The notes beneath the pieces are model-generated. The model had not been told where the DNA came from. It worked only from the letters and a program-made list of their open reading frames with translations, and made no database searches. The position numbers were made by a program, and so were the translations under genes. Positions 1 to 5,929 of a stretch of 11,301 nucleotides of DNA are shown piece by piece (positions within the stretch are counted from its first letter, which is position 1; each line of letters opens with the position of its first letter). Location of the stretch: NCBI GenBank assembly GCA_035604595.1, contig DATNIE010000034.1, positions 1 to 11,301 on the forward strand. The letters run 5' to 3'. This DNA is from CAIKZZ01 sp035604595 (GTDB taxonomy: Bacteria > Pseudomonadota > Gammaproteobacteria > Steroidobacterales > Steroidobacteraceae).

Positions 1-310
1 GTCGTGAAAGAGTAGACAGCGATTTCGGTTCAGTTCGAGCTAGGGTCCTAGGCATTCCATCTTCATCGACGAAGTCGTCGGAAGAGTGCCAAAGCATTAG
101 CGCTTCTGCCACATTTCGCAGCCGAAGATATGTCGTCCTCAGGTCATATTCATCGACCTGGGTTTGCTTGTCCAAGGTGCTGCTTGGAACAGCGCGTTCA
201 GTAAATGTCTTTATTAGGTTGTCAACCGCGCCAACAAGATGAGTACGCGCTAGGGCCGCCAATTCTCCTCGCGCAGACTCTTTGCTTGGCTTCGTCATAT
301 GTTCAGTCAT
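1..310 (-). CDS. Partial, diverged DUF6502-like protein (N-terminal ~103 residues; runs off left edge)
   Basis: The minus-strand frame is open from ATG at 310 (alternative in-frame ATG at 298) to the window edge, with an in-frame stop just upstream at 325-323. The visible ~103 residues are mostly helical and polar, without signal peptide or membrane segment. Residues ~72-95 (from the 310 start) contain WHSSDDFVDEDGMPRTLA, which lines up with YTDPRFVDNNGNPRMLP of the adjacent upstream gene and is followed, as there, by a helix beginning with Ser-Leu. I therefore read it as a third member or relative of the DUF6502-type proteins. The N-terminal part is about 30 residues shorter than in the two full copies and the helix-turn-helix-like segment cannot be recognised. 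The start lies 34 bases after the preceding gene's stop, so the two are probably co-transcribed. No strong ribosome binding site is visible. Function unknown. Confidence 0.65.
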   Translation of the reverse strand, partial: MTEHMTKPSKESARGELAALARTHLVGAVDNLIKTFTERAVPSSTLDKQTQVDEYDLRTTYLRLRNVAEALMLWHSSDDFVDEDGMPRTLARTEPKSLSTLSR

Positions 311-344
311 GCGAGTAGCGCTCTATCCATATTCGCTTGCACAG

Positions 345-1172
345 TTACCGTTCGTCATGAATTTCGGCCTGAGCAATCAGCACGTGAACTGATTCTCCGT
401 CGTGGTCACTCGTGTGGCCAGTGTCCTGCGTGTGCGCGGATTCCGTGTGGAGATACTCAGATAGAGCGTCCAAGAAGCGCTCAGTACGGAGCGCGATGTT
501 TCTTCGAACCGAGGCTGGGACCTGACCCGGGAATCGAACGGTAACTCGTCGGCGCGGCGAACGCCCTTTCGTTCGGTTGCCGGTTGTGCTGCCGAAAATG
601 ATTCGTGCGTCGACGACAAGGCTCTCTAAGTCCGTGTTTGAGCCGCCTGACGAAGCGTAATGACGCCGAACCGCGCGCAGACGTCCGTCGGCGCTCTGCT
701 GCACCATTCCCGCCGCCAGAAGCTCTTCCAGAACGGCTTGTCGAGGAATGTCCCCACTGAAGCGTCTGACCAGTTCTGCAAATGATGCTGCACCGATGAT
801 AGGCAACATCCTCGGATTGCCGTTGTTATCCACAAATCTCGGGTCGGTATACCAACCATGCATGACGCGTTCGGTGCGTTGACGGCTCGAATTCGGTATC
901 GGCGATTCTCCGTTCGATCGTATGTTGGCCACTTCGGCCCGAGATATGCCTGAAATTGCGGCGATTCGCGACGTCGAGACCCGATCCCCGCGCAGAAGGA
1001 TCGATTCCGCGGCGGCCGCCACAAAAGCCGTCTTAGCGGTTTGAACGAACTCGCCGAGACCGAACCCTTGCGGAAGCAGCAGTGCTGCTAGCCGCTTCAC
1101 GACGGTGAAAATCAGTTGCTTGGCAAGAGGCCTCGGACCCGTGTTCACCGCCGTCGAACTCACCGCAGCCAC
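345..1172 (-). CDS. DUF6502-type protein, copy A
   Basis: The product is 275 residues from a GTG start; GTG codons 4 and 9 are alternatives, and no good ribosome binding site decides between them. I recognise the layout of the uncharacterised DUF6502 family. Residues ~18-85 hold a hydrophobic helix, a GEFVQTAKTAFVAAA segment and a helix-turn-helix-like stretch (RVSTSRIAAISGISRAEVANI). A central conserved block around 105-155 has HGWYTDPRFVDNNGNPRMLP followed by SFAELVRRFSGDIPRQAVLEEL. A more variable, basic region follows from about 190, with a polar tail. There are no membrane spans or signal peptide, so it is probably cytoplasmic. The helix-turn-helix resemblance suggests DNA binding, which is inference. 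It is clearly homologous to the gene at 1861-2742 but diverged, so the duplication is old. Family assignment is from memory of the consensus. Confidence 0.75.
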   Translation of the reverse strand: MAAVSSTAVNTGPRPLAKQLIFTVVKRLAALLLPQGFGLGEFVQTAKTAFVAAAAESILLRGDRVSTSRIAAISGISRAEVANIRSNGESPIPNSSRQRTERVMHGWYTDPRFVDNNGNPRMLPIIGAASFAELVRRFSGDIPRQAVLEELLAAGMVQQSADGRLRAVRRHYASSGGSNTDLESLVVDARIIFGSTTGNRTKGRSPRRRVTVRFPGQVPASVRRNIALRTERFLDALSEYLHTESAHTQDTGHTSDHDGESVHVLIAQAEIHDER

Positions 1173-1380
1173 CCGGGCGCGGGCGTTTAGTAATTATCGC
1201 GAGCTGGGCCCGTAATGGACTTCGAATAACTGACCGGAAGACCTAGATTTGGCTTAACTAGGCGCGCGCGGCAAAGCTTCGGGCGGTGTTGGAGAGCCGT
1301 CGCGCGATGTGCGGTGACGGTGTGACAGCGCGCCGCCGCCTAGTCGCCGCAGCTCAACAGGCCGCACGCTCACGACCGCC
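1173..1380. other. Non-coding gap upstream of DUF6502 copy A
   Basis: Both strands of this 208-base stretch were read without finding a convincing gene, RNA gene or repeat. On the minus strand there is a GATAAT at 1190-1195, 18 bases or more ahead of the GTG start of copy A, but no matching -35 element at a normal distance. Copy A may therefore have its own weak promoter here or be read from further upstream. Confidence 0.4.
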
Positions 1381-1490
1381 TTAGTCTCCGATTTCTTCCG
1401 GCACCGCCCGCCCGGCGCTACCGGTGACGCGGTGTTCGCTGCAGGTAATCTCCGAATGCGCTGCCGAAAATGCCGTCGGCAGCCGTCGCG
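1381..1490 (-). pseudogene. Out-of-frame continuation of the Gly/Ser repeat protein
   Basis: Just past the TAG that ends the repeat gene (1493-1491), the same repeat goes on in shifted frames. Where an intact unit would give Thr-Gly-Ser-Ala, the minus strand reads ACT AGAT AGCGCG: AGAT (1496-1493) sits in place of a Gly codon such as GGT, one base too many, and creates the stop. The next frame reads GSATAADGIFGSAFG. A second one-base excess near 1453-1444 leads into the third frame, ITCSEHRVTGSAGRAVPEEIGD-like, whose TAA is at 1383-1381. Removing one base at each site gives a continuous gene 1832-1381 of 149 codons plus stop. This points to a decayed 3' end. A sequencing error in repeats is the alternative. 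Confidence 0.6.
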
Positions 1491-1710
1491 CTATCTAGTG
1501 ACGCCTTTGTCGTGCGCGCTACCGGTAATGCCCGCGCTGCCTGTAATACCGTCGGCACCCCTGGCGCTGCCGGTAATGCCCGCGCTGCCTGTAATGCCGT
1601 CGGCACCCCTGGCGCTGCCGGTAATGCCCGCGCTGCCCGTGATGCCCTTGGAGCGCGCGCTTCCGGTAATGCCCGCGCTGCCTGTAATACCGTCGGCACC
1701 TCTGGCGCCA
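1414..1710 (-). repeat. Tandem coding repeat of 48 bp, four good units plus degenerate copies
   Basis: Four head-to-tail units are easy to see: 1522-1569 (48), 1570-1617 (48), 1618-1662 (45) and 1663-1710 (48). In plus orientation each begins CCGGTAATGCCCGCGCTGCC. Each 48-base unit encodes on the minus strand the 16-residue block GADGITGSAGITGSAR, itself an internal doubling of ITGSAG. The 45-base unit differs by exactly one codon, so the intact part is under reading-frame selection or is too young to have decayed. Towards lower coordinates the repeat continues in degenerate form, with a unit at about 1442-1490 carrying a net extra base and a fragment at about 1414-1430. Confidence 0.85.
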
Positions 1711-1832
1711 ATGTGGAGCGGCTGCACCCGAGCGGACATTCTTGCCCCTGCCGCAGAGACAGCTGTGGCAAAGCCGAGAGCCGCAGTCGACGTCGCCAGG
1801 ATCAGCCCGGCGCGAATTGCACGCGATACCAT
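1491..1832 (-). CDS. Small secreted Gly/Ser-rich repeat protein, probably truncated
   Basis: The product is 113 residues from ATG at 1832, chosen because AGGGGA (minus strand, 1848-1843) lies ten bases upstream; a TTG at 1859 would add nine residues but lacks such a site. Residues 1-~28 are a typical Sec signal peptide: MVSRAIR, a hydrophobic stretch and an AVSA-A cleavage site. The mature part carries four 16-residue repeats GADGITGSAGITGSAR (one shortened by a residue), then HDKGVTR and a TAG. I recognise no catalytic domain. Such low-complexity Gly/Ser repeats occur in surface or extracellular proteins, so an exported structural role is a guess. The gene starts 28 bases after the stop of DUF6502 copy B, suggesting co-transcription. 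From memory, unverified, DUF6502 genes can neighbour exported Gly-rich DUF5666 proteins; no such domain is visible here, so it may have been lost with the damaged 3' end. Confidence 0.65.
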   Translation of the reverse strand: MVSRAIRAGLILATSTAALGFATAVSAAGARMSARVQPLHIGARGADGITGSAGITGSARSKGITGSAGITGSARGADGITGSAGITGSARGADGITGSAGITGSAHDKGVTR

Positions 1833-1860
1833 TTGTTTTGTTTCCCCTAGCGCGACCAAA

Positions 1861-2742
1861 TCATCTCGGTCGAATTTCGATCGGACTTCGTAACCCGAAC
1901 TCCGGTGTGTTCAACTTGTCTACGTCGTTCTCGACGTAGAGATACACGCCTACTCCAACACCTAGGCGCTCCTCGTCTGCCCCAGGCGGATGCCCAGCCA
2001 TCCACGCATCCAACTCTTCTAGAAACTCAACTCCGCGGTCCCGTAAGAACGCCGACAGCTTTGGAAGGTGGCGGCTACTCAACCCGTGGTCTGCCGACAC
2101 GGTTCGCTCAAATCGGCCGTCCTCTTCCGCCTCTGCTCGCATGTTGTGGTCGAGCGTTTGAACGACGTTGCTGACAACCGTGGAAAGCCTGTTCAAGCTC
2201 TCATGCGTCAGCGCATCTGGTATATACGCTCGATTCTCCAAGCGAAGCAGTCCAGCTTCCGTTCGACTTACCGCCTGCACGTGTAACAGCTCGTTCAACA
2301 TCGACTGCGCCGAAGCGCTTCCGCAAAATCGCCTCACTATCTCCGAGAAGCTCGGCGTCGGTTCATCCCCGACGGCATCAAATGGCACGTCCATCGGCCA
2401 TCCGTACGGCCCCACGTATCTCGGATCGGTCGACCAACCAGTGAGCAGTCGCGCGATGCGCGCCAAGCGGCTGCGATCACTAATCCCTTGGTCTGTCACC
2501 CAGACACCCAAGATGCGTTCGATGTCCTTCCGTGTGAGCCCAGTCACCACGCTCACGCGAGAGAGAGAGCAATCACCTTTCTGCTGCCAGCAGTCCTTGA
2601 TGCTCTCTTCGACGAAGACCTCTTTAGTTACGTCCGAAAACTCTGTGAACGAGATTCCCGCTCGAAGAAGGATCCGCACGAGCGGTTGCAAGAGCCGTCG
2701 ATACGCATCCAGCACCGCGGATCTTATGTCGAATCCTATCAC
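1861..2742 (-). CDS. DUF6502-type protein, copy B
   Basis: The product is 293 residues from a GTG at 2742; an in-frame TAA lies only one codon further upstream, so the gene can hardly be longer. The layout matches copy A at 345-1172. An N-terminal helix (LVRILLRAGISFTEFSDVTK) is followed by a helix-turn-helix-like segment (SLSRVSVVTGLTRKDIERI). The central block has TGWSTDPRYVGPYGWPMDVP and FSEIVRRFCGSASAQSMLNEL at about 105-160. The C-terminal half is acidic and helical, more variable, and contains HLPKLSAFLRDRGVEFLEEL. No signal peptide or membrane span is seen. It appears to be the first gene of the minus-strand cluster, with about 500 bases of non-coding DNA upstream and the repeat-protein gene 28 bases downstream. 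Codon use is less GC-biased at third positions than in the housekeeping genes to the right, in keeping with an acquired segment. Function unknown. Confidence 0.75.
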   Translation of the reverse strand: MIGFDIRSAVLDAYRRLLQPLVRILLRAGISFTEFSDVTKEVFVEESIKDCWQQKGDCSLSRVSVVTGLTRKDIERILGVWVTDQGISDRSRLARIARLLTGWSTDPRYVGPYGWPMDVPFDAVGDEPTPSFSEIVRRFCGSASAQSMLNELLHVQAVSRTEAGLLRLENRAYIPDALTHESLNRLSTVVSNVVQTLDHNMRAEAEEDGRFERTVSADHGLSSRHLPKLSAFLRDRGVEFLEELDAWMAGHPPGADEERLGVGVGVYLYVENDVDKLNTPEFGLRSPIEIRPR

Positions 2743-2922
2743 TGGTTACATAATCGCACGTCTTACGGCGTTTTCCAGCCATTTCCAACTGATTATGTTT
2801 GGGAAACCTGCAGTTATTCTGTCTTGTCACAGCAGCTGCGTTCGCCTGAATCGCTGGCAGCGCACTGAATTTATTGGCAAAAAAGCTCGTTCGGGATCGC
2901 GGACTCGCCGAGATTTTCGCTC

Positions 2923-2949
2923 CTTATAATCAGGATCGTCTAAAAACAA
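2923..2949 (-). promoter_or_regulatory. Weak promoter candidate for the DUF6502 cluster
   Basis: On the minus strand TTGTTT (2949-2944) is followed after 15 bases by TATAAG (2928-2923), about 180 bases ahead of the GTG of copy B. The spacing is shorter than the usual 17. The same spot carries a perfect TATAAT on the plus strand (2925-2930) with no -35 and no plus-strand gene behind it. The call rests on hexamer resemblance in AT-rich DNA only. Confidence 0.22.
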
Positions 2950-3113
2950 TATTTATTTCAGCGCGTTATAGAATTAACGTAATGTATATACGTAGGAGTC
3001 ACCGACAGGCGAGGTACATCCGGAAGTCGCTGGAGACTCGTGAATTGCAGCGGCCAGAGTTCGGTGCACGGTGGCCAACACCGAGACCGGACCGCGCGCG
3101 ACTGTGTTAGTAG

Positions 3114-3140
3114 TTCGGCGTCGAGTGTTCGACGGCCGAG
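3114..3140. other. Stem-loop of unknown role
   Basis: TTCGGCGTCGA (3114-3124) and TCGACGGCCGAG (3129-3140) can pair over about 11 bp with one bulged G and a GTGT loop. No T-run follows on either strand. It lies about 70 bases from the terminator-like hairpin of the parvulin gene. It could be a second transcription barrier or a chance structure. Confidence 0.3.
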
Positions 3141-3210
3141 AATTCGGATGTCTGGCGCGAGACTGCTTTTCCCAGCAGGCCCTGCCGACGGGCACCGCTT
3201 GTTGACCCCG

Positions 3211-3238
3211 ACGCGCCGGACACAACCGTCCGGCGCGT
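3211..3238 (-). terminator. Terminator-like hairpin after the parvulin lipoprotein gene
   Basis: ACGCGCCGGAC (3211-3221) and GTCCGGCGCGT (3228-3238) form a perfect, GC-rich 11-bp stem with a six-base loop ACAACC. It starts eight bases beyond the TGA at 3249-3247, where a terminator for the operon would sit. No T-tract follows on the minus strand, so it does not meet the classical intrinsic definition and could instead protect the mRNA 3' end. Confidence 0.6.
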
Positions 3239-3246
3239 TGGACCGC

Positions 3247-4065
3247 TCAGAGTCCTTGGATCAATGCGGCCTTGCGCAAGCCCTCGATGTACTCGTGCAA
3301 CTGGCGCTGCTGCACCATCGGTGCCAACCGGTCCTTGACCGCCTCGAACGGCGGCGGGTTGTTGGGCCGCGTGTCCAGCAGGAGGATCACGTGATAGCCG
3401 AAATCGCTCTTGACCGGCTCTTTCGTGTACTCACCCTTGTTGAGCTTCTCGAGCGCCTCGGCGAACGGTTTCACCATCCGCTCGGGCGTGAACCAATTCA
3501 GGTCGCCGCCCTGCGCCTTTGAGCCGTCGATCGACACCTTCTTCGCCAGATCCTCGAACTTCGCTCCTTTATTGAGGGCCGCAATCGCGTCGCGCGCCTG
3601 CTGCTCTTCCTTCACGAGGATGTGCCGGGCGTGGTATTCCAGTTTCGGCATCTGCGCGACCTGCCGGTCGTACTCGGCCCGCAGTTCCTGCTCGGTCGGC
3701 GTCTTGCCCTTCATCTGCTTTTGCACGAGCGCCGAGGCGAGCACGTTGAGGCGCTGGAACTCGATGCGCGCGCCGACCTCCGGGTCGGCCTGCAGATTCT
3801 CCTTCTCGGCCTCCTGCGCAGCGACGTAAAGCTCGACGAGCTGTTCGGTCACCTGCTTGCGCTGCTCCGCCGTCAGCTCCTCGGGCTTTTTGTTGGTCTG
3901 GCCCTGAGCGACCACCGCGAACACGGCGGCCGGGATCGGCTTACCATTCACCGTCGCGACCGGCGGTTTCTCGACGGGCTTGGGCGCTTCGCCGCCCTTG
4001 TTGCAGGCGGCCAGGCTCAGCGCCGCGATGGCGACGGCCGCCGGGATCAATAGTCGGTTGCTCAT
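3247..4065 (-). CDS. Parvulin-type (PpiC/SurA-like) peptidylprolyl isomerase lipoprotein
   Basis: This 272-residue exported foldase would catalyse cis-trans isomerisation at prolines and chaperone envelope proteins. Residues 1-21 form a lipoprotein signal peptide with lipobox L-A-A-C21; Asn at +2 does not match the inner-membrane retention signal, so outer-membrane anchoring in the periplasm is likely. Residues ~36-135 are a helical SurA_N-like region. Residues ~144-233 are the parvulin domain, with YHARHILVK, FEDLAKKVSIDGSKAQGGDL and SDFGYHVILLL, all hallmarks of the family. The start is ATG at 4065, preceded at good distance by GAGG. An earlier ATG at 4077 overlaps the bolA stop as ATGA but has no binding site and would put charged residues before the signal peptide. 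It is the last gene of the yciB-yciI-bolA run, followed by a hairpin. Confidence 0.92.
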   Translation of the reverse strand: MSNRLLIPAAVAIAALSLAACNKGGEAPKPVEKPPVATVNGKPIPAAVFAVVAQGQTNKKPEELTAEQRKQVTEQLVELYVAAQEAEKENLQADPEVGARIEFQRLNVLASALVQKQMKGKTPTEQELRAEYDRQVAQMPKLEYHARHILVKEEQQARDAIAALNKGAKFEDLAKKVSIDGSKAQGGDLNWFTPERMVKPFAEALEKLNKGEYTKEPVKSDFGYHVILLLDTRPNNPPPFEAVKDRLAPMVQQRQLHEYIEGLRKAALIQGL

Positions 4066-4073
4066 TGCATGCC

Positions 4074-4370
4074 TCATGTGTCGATGAAATCAGGCGGGGA
4101 CGCGCGCTCACCGGGAGCGTCTGCCTCGATGCCGAGCGCGTGTATCTCTTCCGGAATCAGCGGCCGCAGTGCCTCGTACACCAGCCGGTGGCGGGCCAGC
4201 ACCGGCAGGCCCCGGAACTTCTCGGACAGGATCCGCACGCGATAGTGCCCGGCCCCGCCCTCGGCGCCGGCGTGACCGGCGTGCTTGGCGCTGTCGTCGA
4301 TGACTTCGACGTGCAGCGGCTCGAGAGCCGCCGACAGCAGGATCTGGATGCGAGTGCAACGGTCGATCAT
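4074..4370 (-). CDS. bolA: BolA family protein
   Basis: The product is 98 residues, the normal size for BolA/IbaG proteins. These cytoplasmic proteins work with monothiol glutaredoxins in iron-sulfur cluster handling, and BolA itself also affects transcription and cell shape. The family signature is clear: a KHAGH motif at 29-33 and GHYRVRILSEKFRGLPVLAR at ~41-60, then HRLVYEAL and EIHALGIEA. His30, His33 and His61 are candidates for cluster ligation with the partner. The start is ATG at 4370, which overlaps the TGA of yciI as ATGA, with GAAGG seven bases ahead inside yciI. This implies translational coupling. Frame extension upstream to 4448 is only read-through inside yciI. Assignment to BolA rather than IbaG is less certain than the family. 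Confidence 0.92.
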   Translation of the reverse strand: MIDRCTRIQILLSAALEPLHVEVIDDSAKHAGHAGAEGGAGHYRVRILSEKFRGLPVLARHRLVYEALRPLIPEEIHALGIEADAPGERASPPDFIDT

Positions 4371-4666
4371 GGGGCGACCTTCAGGTACGGGCGTACGTCG
4401 ACGGACGAGAATACCTGCGCCGTGACGTAGGGATCCTCCGCCGCCCACGCGCGCGCTGCGTCGAGCGACGGGAACTCCGCGACAATCAGGCTGCCGGTGA
4501 ACCCGGCCGGGCCCGGATCCGGAGCGTCGACAGCAGGGAACGGGCCCGCGAGTACCAGCCGGCCCGCGTTCACGAGCGCCGTCACCCGCCCGAGATGCTC
4601 CGCGCGCACGGCGCGGCGCCTGGCCAGCGAGTCGGGCGCATCGGTGCCGATGATTGCGTACAGCAT
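4367..4666 (-). CDS. yciI: YciI family protein
   Basis: The product is 99 residues with the ferredoxin-like alpha/beta fold of the YciI/YCII-related family, small cytoplasmic proteins of unsettled function. Visible landmarks are the opening strand MLYAIIGTDAPDS, conserved His24 in RAEHLGRV, GRLVLAGPFPA, the strand GSLIVAEFPS, and AAEDPY at 75-80 with the acidic residue usual there. The C-terminal SSVDVRPYLK is also typical. The start is ATG at 4666, four bases after the yciB stop, and the end overlaps bolA by four bases. The yciB-yciI-bolA grouping recurs in gammaproteobacteria, which supports the call more than any known activity. Nothing odd is seen. Confidence 0.9.
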   Translation of the reverse strand: MLYAIIGTDAPDSLARRRAVRAEHLGRVTALVNAGRLVLAGPFPAVDAPDPGPAGFTGSLIVAEFPSLDAARAWAAEDPYVTAQVFSSVDVRPYLKVAP

Positions 4667-4670
4667 GCCG

Positions 4671-5204
4671 TCAGCCGCCGTCCGGCTCGGCGCGGTTGGC
4701 GAGCCAGGCGCCCTGGGCCAGCGCGAACAGGAACACGATCCCGACGGTCGCGAGCTTCCAGGTCGCCCAGGCGTCGCGGCTGAAGCGATACACGAACACG
4801 AGGTTGATGCCGGCGAGCGCCAGGAAGAATACCGCCCAGCTCAGGTTCGTGATGCGCCAGGTGCGCGCGTCCGTATGCAGCTTCTGCTCGAGCATCTTCT
4901 GCACCAGCGGTTTGTCGCCGACCAGCTGGCTCAGCAGCAGCGCGGCGGCGAACAGCAGGTACACCACTGTCGGCTTCCACATGATGAACAGCTCGTTGTG
5001 GAGCCACAGCGTCAGTCCGCCGAACACGAGCGCGAGACCGGCCGAGACCAGCAACATCGGGCTCACCGCGCCCTTGCGCAGCCACTGCCAGGCCGTCATC
5101 ACGACGGTGGCGACGATCAGCACGCCGGTCGCCGCATAGATCCCGGCGAGCTTGAACGTCGCGAAGAACGCGAGGACCGGAAGGAAGTCGTAGAGCGCCT
5201 GCAT
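4671..5204 (-). CDS. yciB: YciB/IspZ inner-membrane septation protein
   Basis: The product is 177 residues, close to the family's usual ~180. It is a multi-pass inner-membrane protein (about five hydrophobic helices) linked to cell envelope synthesis and septation. The start MQALYDFLPVLAFFATFKLA is characteristic, as are FGGLTLWLHNELFIMWKPT in the middle and RTWRITNLSWAVFF further on. ATG at 5204 is preferred because it matches the family start; a frame extension to 5276 would reach over the divergent yciO start and adds unrelated residues. No good ribosome binding site precedes it, as the bases ahead are a run of C. It heads the minus-strand operon with yciI four bases behind, and is divergent from yciO with 70 bases between the starts. 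Confidence 0.93.
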   Translation of the reverse strand: MQALYDFLPVLAFFATFKLAGIYAATGVLIVATVVMTAWQWLRKGAVSPMLLVSAGLALVFGGLTLWLHNELFIMWKPTVVYLLFAAALLLSQLVGDKPLVQKMLEQKLHTDARTWRITNLSWAVFFLALAGINLVFVYRFSRDAWATWKLATVGIVFLFALAQGAWLANRAEPDGG

Positions 5205-5274
5205 GGGGGGCTGGGGCCGGTACAAATTGGCCGCGTATGATAGCTGAAAGACGCTTGCAGGCTGCAGTCGCCTC
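5205..5274. promoter_or_regulatory. Divergent control region between yciB and yciO
   Basis: These 70 bases must carry the promoters for both directions unless transcription comes from inside a gene. The only AT-rich core is ACAAATTGG...GTATGATAG at 5222-5243. TATGAT (plus, 5236-5241) and TATCAT (minus, 5242-5237) overlap, so one nearly symmetric -10 could serve either side. No convincing -35 is seen for either. Confidence 0.35.
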
Positions 5275-5895
5275 ATGAGCCAGTTGCTCGAGCTCCATCC
5301 GAAGAACCCGCAGGTCCGGCTGATCCGCCGGGCGGTCGCCGCCGTGCGAGCCGGGGGGGTAATCGTCTACCCCACGGATTCGTGCTACGCGCTCGGCTGT
5401 GCACTCGGCGACAAGGCGGCGATGGAGCGGATCGCGCGGATTCGCCAGACGGACAAGGCCCACCACTTCACGCTGGTGTGCCGGGATCTGTCCGAGATCG
5501 CCCGCTACGCGCGCGTCGAGAACTGGCAGTACCGGCTGCTGAAGGCCTGCACGCCGGGCCCGTACACGTTCATCCTCGAGGCAACCCGCGAGGTGCCGCG
5601 CCGGCTGCAGAACCCCAAGCGCCGGACGATCGGCATCCGCGTGCCCGATCACCCGGTGCCGCTGCTGCTGCTCGAGGAGCTCGGCGAACCCTTGATGAGT
5701 TCAACGCTGCTGCTGCCGGGGGATCCGTATCCACTGACGAATGCCCGCGAAATCTACGGCCGGCTCAGGCACCAGGTCGAACTGGTGCTGGACGGCGGCA
5801 ACTGCGGGCTCGAGCCGACGACCGTCGTCGACCTCGCCGGCCCGGCGCCAGTGATCGTCCGAATCGGCAAGGGCGCCGTGGCGCGGCTCGGCTGA
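5275..5895 (+). CDS. yciO: YciO, Sua5/YrdC/YwlC family protein
   Basis: The product is 206 residues, the size of E. coli YciO, and is a single YrdC-like domain. The family makes threonylcarbamoyl-AMP from threonine, bicarbonate and ATP for tRNA t6A modification; the YciO branch has the same fold but a less settled role. Landmarks are VIVYPTDSCYALGCALGDK (29-47), IRQTDKAHHFTLVC (57-69), CTPGPYTFILEAT (92-104), a basic KRRTIGIRVPDH segment (115-126) and LMSSTLLLPGD (140-150), corresponding to the substrate-binding KxR and Ser motifs. EPTTVVDL (180-187) and a final VIVRIGKG complete the fold. The start is the first ATG, matching the family. It is divergent from yciB and separated by 118 bases from the next gene, so it may be a single transcription unit. 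Confidence 0.92.
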   Translation: MSQLLELHPKNPQVRLIRRAVAAVRAGGVIVYPTDSCYALGCALGDKAAMERIARIRQTDKAHHFTLVCRDLSEIARYARVENWQYRLLKACTPGPYTFILEATREVPRRLQNPKRRTIGIRVPDHPVPLLLLEELGEPLMSSTLLLPGDPYPLTNAREIYGRLRHQVELVLDGGNCGLEPTTVVDLAGPAPVIVRIGKGAVARLG

Positions 5896-5908
5896 CGGGG
5901 CCACTCGC

Positions 5909-5920
5909 GGCGGCGCCGCC
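5909..5920. other. Perfect 12-bp palindrome next to a -10 box
   Basis: GGCGGCGCCGCC is fully self-complementary and ends three bases before the TATAAT at 5924. It lies 13 bases after the yciO stop. It could be an operator covering the promoter spacer, the remains of a terminator for yciO (no loop, no T-run), or chance in GC-rich DNA. Confidence 0.3.
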
Positions 5921-5923
5921 CGG

Positions 5924-5929
5924 TATAAT
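5924..5929 (+). promoter_or_regulatory. Probable -10 box of the M50-trpS-scpAB-rluB operon
   Basis: A perfect TATAAT stands in an otherwise very GC-rich 118-base gap, 84 bases ahead of the M50 start. At 17 bases upstream is CCACTC, a poor -35, so a weak or activator-dependent promoter is likely. Position and the following tight run of genes support it. Confidence 0.55.

Larger units (their letters stand above)
2743..3246. other. Long AT-richer intergenic region between the DUF6502 cluster and the parvulin operon
   Basis: This 504-base stretch has no convincing gene on either strand. Short open frames exist but start at poor codons, have no ribosome binding site and encode Arg-rich or scrambled sequence. 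The part from 2743 to about 3000 is clearly AT-rich compared with the rest of the window, as expected of promoter DNA for the cluster to its left. The part from 3100 to 3246 holds two stem-loops, listed separately. No tRNA or integrase scar was recognised. Confidence 0.5.

Noticed and set aside
1491..1500. Programmed ribosomal frameshift at the end of the repeat gene
   Set aside because: No slippery heptamer or downstream pseudoknot is seen, and two separate shifts in the same direction would be needed; decay or error is simpler.
1414..1710. CRISPR-like regular repeats
   Set aside because: Units are directly adjacent with no unique spacers, have lengths in multiples of three and encode a regular peptide; no cas genes are present.
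1432..1893. Plus-strand open frame with a PVMPALPVMP-type repeat
   Set aside because: It is the antisense of the Gly/Ser repeat; short tandem repeats without stops stay open in every frame. The minus-strand frame has the signal peptide and the ribosome binding site.
2168..2929. 253-codon plus-strand open frame
   Set aside because: It lies antisense to DUF6502 copy B, has Ser/Arg-rich sequence with no family resemblance, and crosses the intergenic region.
2925..2930. Plus-strand promoter at the perfect TATAAT
   Set aside because: No -35 at a suitable distance and no plus-strand gene follows for more than 2 kb.
2874..3110. 78-codon plus-strand frame starting near MAKKLVRDRG
   Set aside because: The start is TTG without a ribosome binding site, and the sequence is basic and low in hydrophobic residues with no recognised domain.
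4582..5652. 356-codon minus-strand frame across yciB and yciO
   Set aside because: Arg/Ala-rich antisense and frame-shifted shadow of well-recognised genes in high-GC DNA.
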